From assembly GCA_021157485.1 (NCBI GenBank), contig JAGGWO010000097.1:1-19156 (forward strand): a stretch of 19,156 nucleotides of DNA, in the 5' to 3' direction. A model generated the notes under the pieces. That model did not search any database, was not told where the DNA came from, and saw only the letters and a program-made list of their open reading frames with translations. Both the position numbers and the translations under genes were made by a program. Each line of letters starts with the position of its first letter. Positions within the stretch are counted from its first letter, which is position 1. The DNA is from Sulfurimonas sp. Its GTDB lineage: Bacteria; Campylobacterota; Campylobacteria; Campylobacterales; Sulfurimonadaceae. Of the stretch, positions 13,849 through 19,156 are shown piece after piece.

Positions 13849-14932
13849 CCTCTGTTAGTTTATTCATTAACTCTTTTACTGAAATAATTTCATTGAGTTT
13901 GTATCCATTTGTTCCAGAGAAAAATAGACCTGTTTCAGTATTTCCAAGATAAGCATCACTAAGTCTGTCAGCTATACAAAAACCAACTTCTTTAGCTTCT
14001 TCACCGCGGTTACATGGAGCAACACAGTTTGAGATACATTTAATAGTCGGACCTTCTCTTTTTGCAACTAATTTCGTTAAGTTTGTTACCACACCTTGAG
14101 CAGGATAACCAACTGGAGAACCCATAAGTTGAATATCATCTTTTTTTGCATTTAAAAGTACTTTTTTTAGATTTTCATGTGCATCACACTCATGCGTACC
14201 GATAAAACGAGTACCCATCTGAACACCACGAGCACCAAGACTCATCATTTCTTCTATGTCAGATTTATCCCAAACACCACCAGCTGCGATAACAGGAATA
14301 TCTCCCCATTTTGCAGCTTCTTCCACAACAGGAGCAACAATCATCTCTAATTGATTCTCAGGTAGCTTGCACTGCTCATAAGTAAAACCTTGGTGACCGC
14401 CAGATTTTGGACCTTCAACTACTACAGCATCAGGAAGTCTATCGTAACGTTTTTGCCAACGCTTACAGATAATTTTAAGAGCTTTTGGGGATGAAACAAT
14501 AGGCACTAGAGCAACATCAGGATAACCCTCAGTAAATTCTGGCATATTCGTAGGAAGTCCTGCACCAGTTATAATTATATCGATACCAAGTTCACAAGCA
14601 TTTCTTACAACATCTCCGTAACCGTTTATTGCATAAAGAATATTTGCAGCTAATGGCTTATCTCCAGAAATTTTTCTAGCATTTTTAATAATAGCTTCAA
14701 AGCCATCTCTTGAGTAAAAATTTGCTTCACTAAGTGGTCTATCTGATACTAATTTTCCTGCAAATTTTTTGTCAAGATAATATCCAGTACCAACTGAACT
14801 TATAACACCTAGTCCACCCTCTTTTGAAACGTTACCAGCTAGTTGATCCCAACTAATACCAACACCCATTCCACCTTGAACGATAGGCTTCTCAATTACA
14901 TATTTTCCAATTTTTAATGGTTTAAAACTCAT
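13841..14932 (-). CDS. nitronate monooxygenase family flavoprotein
   Basis: This 363-residue TIM-barrel protein belongs to the FMN-dependent nitronate monooxygenase (2-nitropropane dioxygenase-like) family, which also includes enoyl-ACP reductase FabK. Family features are PIVQGGMGVGIS at residues 16-27, the catalytic-type His180 in SGGHQGF, the phosphate-binding VIAAGGVWDKSD and the MGTRFIGTHE segment. A cluster of four cysteines near the end (Cys299, Cys303, Cys307, Cys319) is unusual for classical members and may bind a metal. The substrate is unknown; nitronate detoxification or a lipid enoyl reduction are possible. It starts immediately after the tyrS stop (TAG then ATG) and overlaps amiA by 8 bp, so it is translated with both. 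Confidence 0.88.
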   Translation of the reverse strand: MSFKPLKIGKYVIEKPIVQGGMGVGISWDQLAGNVSKEGGLGVISSVGTGYYLDKKFAGKLVSDRPLSEANFYSRDGFEAIIKNARKISGDKPLAANILYAINGYGDVVRNACELGIDIIITGAGLPTNMPEFTEGYPDVALVPIVSSPKALKIICKRWQKRYDRLPDAVVVEGPKSGGHQGFTYEQCKLPENQLEMIVAPVVEEAAKWGDIPVIAAGGVWDKSDIEEMMSLGARGVQMGTRFIGTHECDAHENLKKVLLNAKKDDIQLMGSPVGYPAQGVVTNLTKLVAKREGPTIKCISNCVAPCNRGEEAKEVGFCIADRLSDAYLGNTETGLFFSGTNGYKLNEIISVKELMNKLTEGE

Positions 14933-16132
14933 CTAGCTTACCTTTAATTTTGCAAATTTTCTTTTTCCAACTTGGAGTAGGTACTCACCAGTTGATAGTT
15001 GTAACTTTTCATCAGATACTTTTTCTTGGTTTATTTTAACACCACCTTGCTTAATATCTCGCCTAGCTTGAGAAGTAGATGGCTCAATGTTACAATCTAC
15101 TAAGGCTTTTGCAATCCAAATCTCACCATCGCAGCTAAACTCTGGTATATCTGTAGGGATTTGACTCTTAGCATGAACTTTATCAAACTCTACTTTAGCT
15201 ATTTGTGCAGCTTCAGGCGTATGAAAACGCTCTGTTATCTCTAAAGCTAAACCCTCTTTAACTTTTTTAGGATGCAATGAACCATCAAGAACACCAGCTT
15301 TTATCTCTGCAATTTCTTCCAAAGATTTACTACTTAGCAGCTCGAAATATCTCCACATAAGGTCATCAGAGATACTTAAAACTTTTCCAAACATATCATT
15401 TGGTGCATCAGTTACACCAATATAGTTTCCTAAAGATTTACTCATCTTCTGCACACCGTCAAGACCCTCTAATATAGGCATCATCAGTACTGCTTGTTGC
15501 TTTTTAACTTCGTAAGATTTTTGAAGCTGTCTACCCATTAAAAGGTTAAACTTTTGGTCTGTTCCACCAATCTCTACATCGCTTAAAAGATGAACACTGT
15601 CATATCCTTGAAGTAGTGGGTACATAAATTCACTTACTGCAATTGGTGTTTGAGAAGCGTAACGTTTTGAAAAATCATCTCGTTCAAGCATACGAGCTAC
15701 TGTTAGGTTTGAAGCAAGCTGAAGCATACCTGCTGCTCCCAAGTCATCAAGCCATTCGTTATTGTAAACGATGTCTGTCTTACTCTCATCTAAAATTTTA
15801 AATGCTTGACTTGTATAAGAAGCAATATTTTTTACAATGTCTTCTTGTGTTAAAACTTTTCTTGTAGCACTTTTTCCTGTAGGATCACCAATAGTTGCTG
15901 TAAATGAACCGATAAGGAATTGAATTCTAGCACCATATTTTTGAAAGGTTGCAAGCTTTTGTAAAAGTACTGTATGTCCAAGATGTAAATCTGGTGCAGT
16001 AGGATCAAAACCACATTTTACATTATAAGTTTTACCATCATCAAAATAAGCTTTTAATAACTTTTCAATTCTCTCAATATCTATAATCTCCGCAGTTCCT
16101 CTGCTAATTTCATTTAAAGCTTCTTGTAACAT
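14933..16132 (-). CDS. tyrS: tyrosyl-tRNA synthetase
   Basis: This class I aminoacyl-tRNA synthetase charges tRNA(Tyr) in the cytosol. The 399 residues have the HLGH motif (residues 50-53) with the preceding CGFDPTAPDLH segment, the tyrosine-pocket region EFMYPLLQGYDSVHL, the KMSKS loop (about residue 232) and a C-terminal S4-like RNA-binding domain (ALVDCNIEPSTSQARRDIKQ). The sequence is of the TyrZ/TyrS-2 type, as expected for Campylobacterota. The ATG at 16132 is preceded by AGGAAA about 11 bases away. It is one gene of the block rel-tyrS-nitronate monooxygenase-amiA. Confidence 0.97.
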   Translation of the reverse strand: MLQEALNEISRGTAEIIDIERIEKLLKAYFDDGKTYNVKCGFDPTAPDLHLGHTVLLQKLATFQKYGARIQFLIGSFTATIGDPTGKSATRKVLTQEDIVKNIASYTSQAFKILDESKTDIVYNNEWLDDLGAAGMLQLASNLTVARMLERDDFSKRYASQTPIAVSEFMYPLLQGYDSVHLLSDVEIGGTDQKFNLLMGRQLQKSYEVKKQQAVLMMPILEGLDGVQKMSKSLGNYIGVTDAPNDMFGKVLSISDDLMWRYFELLSSKSLEEIAEIKAGVLDGSLHPKKVKEGLALEITERFHTPEAAQIAKVEFDKVHAKSQIPTDIPEFSCDGEIWIAKALVDCNIEPSTSQARRDIKQGGVKINQEKVSDEKLQLSTGEYLLQVGKRKFAKLKVS

Positions 16133-16158
16133 CTGAATATATTTCCTATCTATAAAGT

Positions 16159-18312
16159 TTAATTTTTATAAGCGTCATCTGTTCTTATGAAATGTACTAC
16201 TCTTATTTTTTTGTCAATTTTAGCACGAAGAGCATTAATATCGCCTTGCTTACTCTCAAAGCCAAGCTCACAATATTTGATATGCTCACTACTCTCTTTA
16301 CCGAGCTCAATAGAGCTAATATCAATCTCCTGCTTTGCCAAATAAGTTAGAAAATCTGCTAATGCACCCTTTTTATTATGCAGTGATGCTATCAGTTTAT
16401 AGTGATGAATATTTTGTCTTTCCCACCTAACAAACACCATAGGTTCATTTGCATCTAGCTGTTTGGCTGCATTCTTACACATTTTATGATGAACGTGTAC
16501 TTTTCCTTTTTCTAAAAATGCCATTATTTCATCACCTGCTTTTGGATGACAACAGTAATCAAAAACAACACCGTTAACAGTTGACGTGCTAAATATTTCT
16601 ACACCGGAAAGGATAGTTGATTTTAACTTGAATCTATGACGAGATAAGAAGCCTTGAAATCTACTATTTTTACTAATTTCAGTAGTATACTCTCCTATTA
16701 CATTTCTAAAGTGTTCAATATCACAAGGAATATTTGAGCGTGCATCACAGTTATGTTCATTAAACCAATCTTCAACACGTGAAGGCTTTAGGTTCATTGC
16801 TGTTGCAACAATATTAATACTTGATTTAGCATTTATCTCTCTAATGCGAGCATTACAATTTAAGCGCATATTTGTGGTTGCTTTTGAAGTTTTAACTGCG
16901 TCAATCCATGAACATCTTGTTACAAGTTTATCAAGAGTATTTATCTTAACAATATCACCATTTTTCAGTTCACTCAGGAGTGGTGCTCTACTTTTGTTTA
17001 CTAATGCTGAGTCCGCTTTGTTTCCAACTTCAGAGTGAACAGCGTAGGCAAAATCAAGAACAACTGCCCCACGAGGAAGAGTGAAATGGTCTCCTGTTGG
17101 AGAAAAAACAGTTATATCCTCTGAGTATAAATCATTTTTAATAAGTTCATAAAAGTCTTCAACTGACTCATTTTGATACTGAAGATTATCCAACCAATCA
17201 AGCTTTATATTGTTTCCACCACTTTTATATTTCCAGTGAGCTGCAACTCCAAGTTCAGCGGTTTTGTGCATTTCGTAAGTTCTAATTTGAACCTCAAATA
17301 TCGCCGTATTATAAAAAACAGTAGTATGAAGAGTCTGGTATCCATTATCTTTTGCAACTGCAATATAATCTTTAAAACGTGAACTTAGTGGTTGAAAATT
17401 CAGATGAATTAGGCCTAAAATATCGTAACACTTTACAGCATCTTTAGTTAAAATTCTAACAGCTAAAAGGTCTAGTACTTCATCAATACTAACACCTTTT
17501 CTTTGCATCTTCAGATAAATTGAGTAGCGGTGCTTAACACGTGAAAGTATCTCAACATCATCTTCACAAAAGCCATTAGTCATTAAGAGTTTATGAATTG
17601 ATTCTTTGAGATCATTTAACTTCATCTCAATAGCATGATAATTTGTGTCAAGATAGTTGTCAATATTATGCTTCTCTTCTTTAAAAAGGTATGAGAAACT
17701 TAAATCTTCTAATATATTTTTCAAAAAAGAGATACCTAGACGGTGAGCGATTGGAGCATAAACAACAAGGGTCTCTTCAGATATACGTATCTGTTTATGT
17801 TCAGCTAAAGCATCAAGAGTAAGCATGTTATGCAGTCTATCACACAGCTTCACAACTAAAACTCTAACATCCTCAATACTAGCTAAAAGCATCTTTCTAA
17901 AAGAGAGCGCAGATACAACTAAACGTTCATTAGATGTGGATGGTATAAGTTCTGCATCTCTAATAGTATCAATCTTTGTTAGACCTTCAACCAAGTGCGC
18001 CACATCACCACCAAAAAGTTCATTTATATCTTCTATACTTGTCGGCGTATCTTCTACTACATCATGCAATAAAGCAGCAATAGCCATAGATTCATCATTT
18101 GTAATGGAAGAGACAATTGAAGCGACTAGGATAGGGTGAATTATATAAGGTTCACCACTTTTTCTAAACTGGTGCTGGTGAGCATCTATGGAGTAAGCAA
18201 GAGCTTTTTCTAAGGCAGCGGATTTTGGTATTTGTGAAAAAAGGTATGAGGATGCTGAGTCAACATCATGAAGATGTTTAACTTTATCTATATCTACTTG
18301 ACTCAGCGGCAA
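16159..18312 (-). CDS. spoT: bifunctional (p)ppGpp synthetase/hydrolase
   Basis: This is the single long RelA/SpoT homologue, which makes and breaks the alarmones ppGpp and pppGpp in the stringent response. The domains are an HD hydrolase (about 35-185, with FRKSGEPYIIHP and ALLHDVVED, His83-Asp84, and KLCDRLHNM), a synthetase (about 235-360, with HRYSIYLKM and DYIAVAKDNGYQTLHTTVF), TGS (about 395-460), a helical and cysteine/histidine zinc-finger-like segment (CCHPKAGDEIM, about 590) and ACT (about 645-717). Both activities look intact. The start is TTG at 18312, four bases after the rpoZ stop, with no strong ribosome site, which suggests coupled translation. Length (717) is normal. Confidence 0.97.
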   Translation of the reverse strand: MPLSQVDIDKVKHLHDVDSASSYLFSQIPKSAALEKALAYSIDAHQHQFRKSGEPYIIHPILVASIVSSITNDESMAIAALLHDVVEDTPTSIEDINELFGGDVAHLVEGLTKIDTIRDAELIPSTSNERLVVSALSFRKMLLASIEDVRVLVVKLCDRLHNMLTLDALAEHKQIRISEETLVVYAPIAHRLGISFLKNILEDLSFSYLFKEEKHNIDNYLDTNYHAIEMKLNDLKESIHKLLMTNGFCEDDVEILSRVKHRYSIYLKMQRKGVSIDEVLDLLAVRILTKDAVKCYDILGLIHLNFQPLSSRFKDYIAVAKDNGYQTLHTTVFYNTAIFEVQIRTYEMHKTAELGVAAHWKYKSGGNNIKLDWLDNLQYQNESVEDFYELIKNDLYSEDITVFSPTGDHFTLPRGAVVLDFAYAVHSEVGNKADSALVNKSRAPLLSELKNGDIVKINTLDKLVTRCSWIDAVKTSKATTNMRLNCNARIREINAKSSINIVATAMNLKPSRVEDWFNEHNCDARSNIPCDIEHFRNVIGEYTTEISKNSRFQGFLSRHRFKLKSTILSGVEIFSTSTVNGVVFDYCCHPKAGDEIMAFLEKGKVHVHHKMCKNAAKQLDANEPMVFVRWERQNIHHYKLIASLHNKKGALADFLTYLAKQEIDISSIELGKESSEHIKYCELGFESKQGDINALRAKIDKKIRVVHFIRTDDAYKN

Positions 18313-18316
18313 AGGA

Positions 18317-18538
18317 TTACTTTTCTAAATCTACAAAGCCCTTAACTACTACAAGGCCTTCAGCTATTTCCATGAGTGCTAAGTCAGCTGGCTTAACACT
18401 ACTTGGATCTATATTTAATTTACTAAGTGCGCCATTTTGTATCTCGTCACATCTTTTTGCTACTGCTATTGCAAGTTGATAATTATCCATATTTGGATTT
18501 TCATTTAATATTTTGGCTGTTAATTCTTCTGTTTTCAT
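18317..18538 (-). CDS. rpoZ: RNA polymerase omega subunit
   Basis: The omega subunit helps the beta' subunit fold and in some bacteria forms part of the ppGpp-binding site of RNA polymerase. This 73-residue protein has the omega features: an N-terminal NYQLAIAVAKRCDEI segment followed by the KPADLALMEIAEG helix. It starts with ATG at 18538, with AAAGGA close by. It lies between pyrH and the spoT homologue, a conserved arrangement that places the alarmone synthetase and a polymerase subunit linked to alarmone action in one transcript. Confidence 0.95.
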   Translation of the reverse strand: MKTEELTAKILNENPNMDNYQLAIAVAKRCDEIQNGALSKLNIDPSSVKPADLALMEIAEGLVVVKGFVDLEK

Positions 18539-18560
18539 ATATTTTCCTTTATTTTAGTAA

Positions 18561-19156
<596 letters not shown>

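Overview
The window is AT-rich, densely packed chromosomal DNA, almost certainly from a member of the Campylobacterota (formerly Epsilonproteobacteria), most likely a Sulfurimonas-like organism. The main evidence is gene order. The block pyrH-rpoZ-relA/spoT-tyrS-nitronate monooxygenase-amiA and the block rpsO/rrf2-flhA are, as I recall, also neighbours in Campylobacter jejuni. The single bifunctional Rel/Spo, the many GTG and TTG starts, and near-perfect TATAAT -10 boxes without clear -35 boxes also fit. I see no prophage, plasmid, CRISPR array, rRNA or tRNA gene; this is mostly housekeeping DNA.

Layout. Positions 1-292 (minus strand) hold the 5' part of rplU. Positions 379-5792 (minus strand) hold a tight eight-gene cluster, read in this order: a tRNA1(Val)-type methyltransferase, a YkgJ-like cysteine-cluster protein, a TPR lipoprotein, trpC, a small lipoprotein with an EF-hand-like loop, dapE, a periplasmic thioredoxin-like protein and ridA. 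Gaps are 3-19 bp or short overlaps. Divergent from it is kdsB (5842-6558, plus strand), and the two directions appear to share face-to-face promoters in a roughly 50 bp gap. Positions 6574-7797 (minus strand) hold two uncharacterised proteins. The second looks faintly like a stand-alone FtsZ C-terminal domain.

Positions 7798-8166 are the only long gene-poor stretch. It holds a nested hairpin upstream of the second hypothetical gene, a decayed C-terminal fragment of an IS30-type transposase, and a hairpin downstream of rpsO. rpsO (8167-8442, minus strand) diverges from an Rrf2 regulator (8661, plus strand), which is followed by flhA (TTG start) and a DHH phosphoesterase. These converge on the minus-strand block amiA, nitronate monooxygenase, tyrS, rel, rpoZ and pyrH (12436-19156, with pyrH cut by the window edge).

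Functionally, the minus-strand blocks mix translation (L21, S15, TyrS, tRNA methylation), transcription and stringent response (omega, Rel/Spo), nucleotide and amino-acid synthesis (PyrH, TrpC, DapE), and envelope biogenesis (DapE, KdsB, AmiA, lipoproteins). The plus-strand block joins an iron-sulfur-type Rrf2 regulator to the flagellar export gate. I found no clearly new multi-gene system. The best leads are the FtsZ-like fragment protein, the EF-hand lipoprotein, the transposase relic, the face-to-face promoters and several hairpins in leaders or across stop codons.
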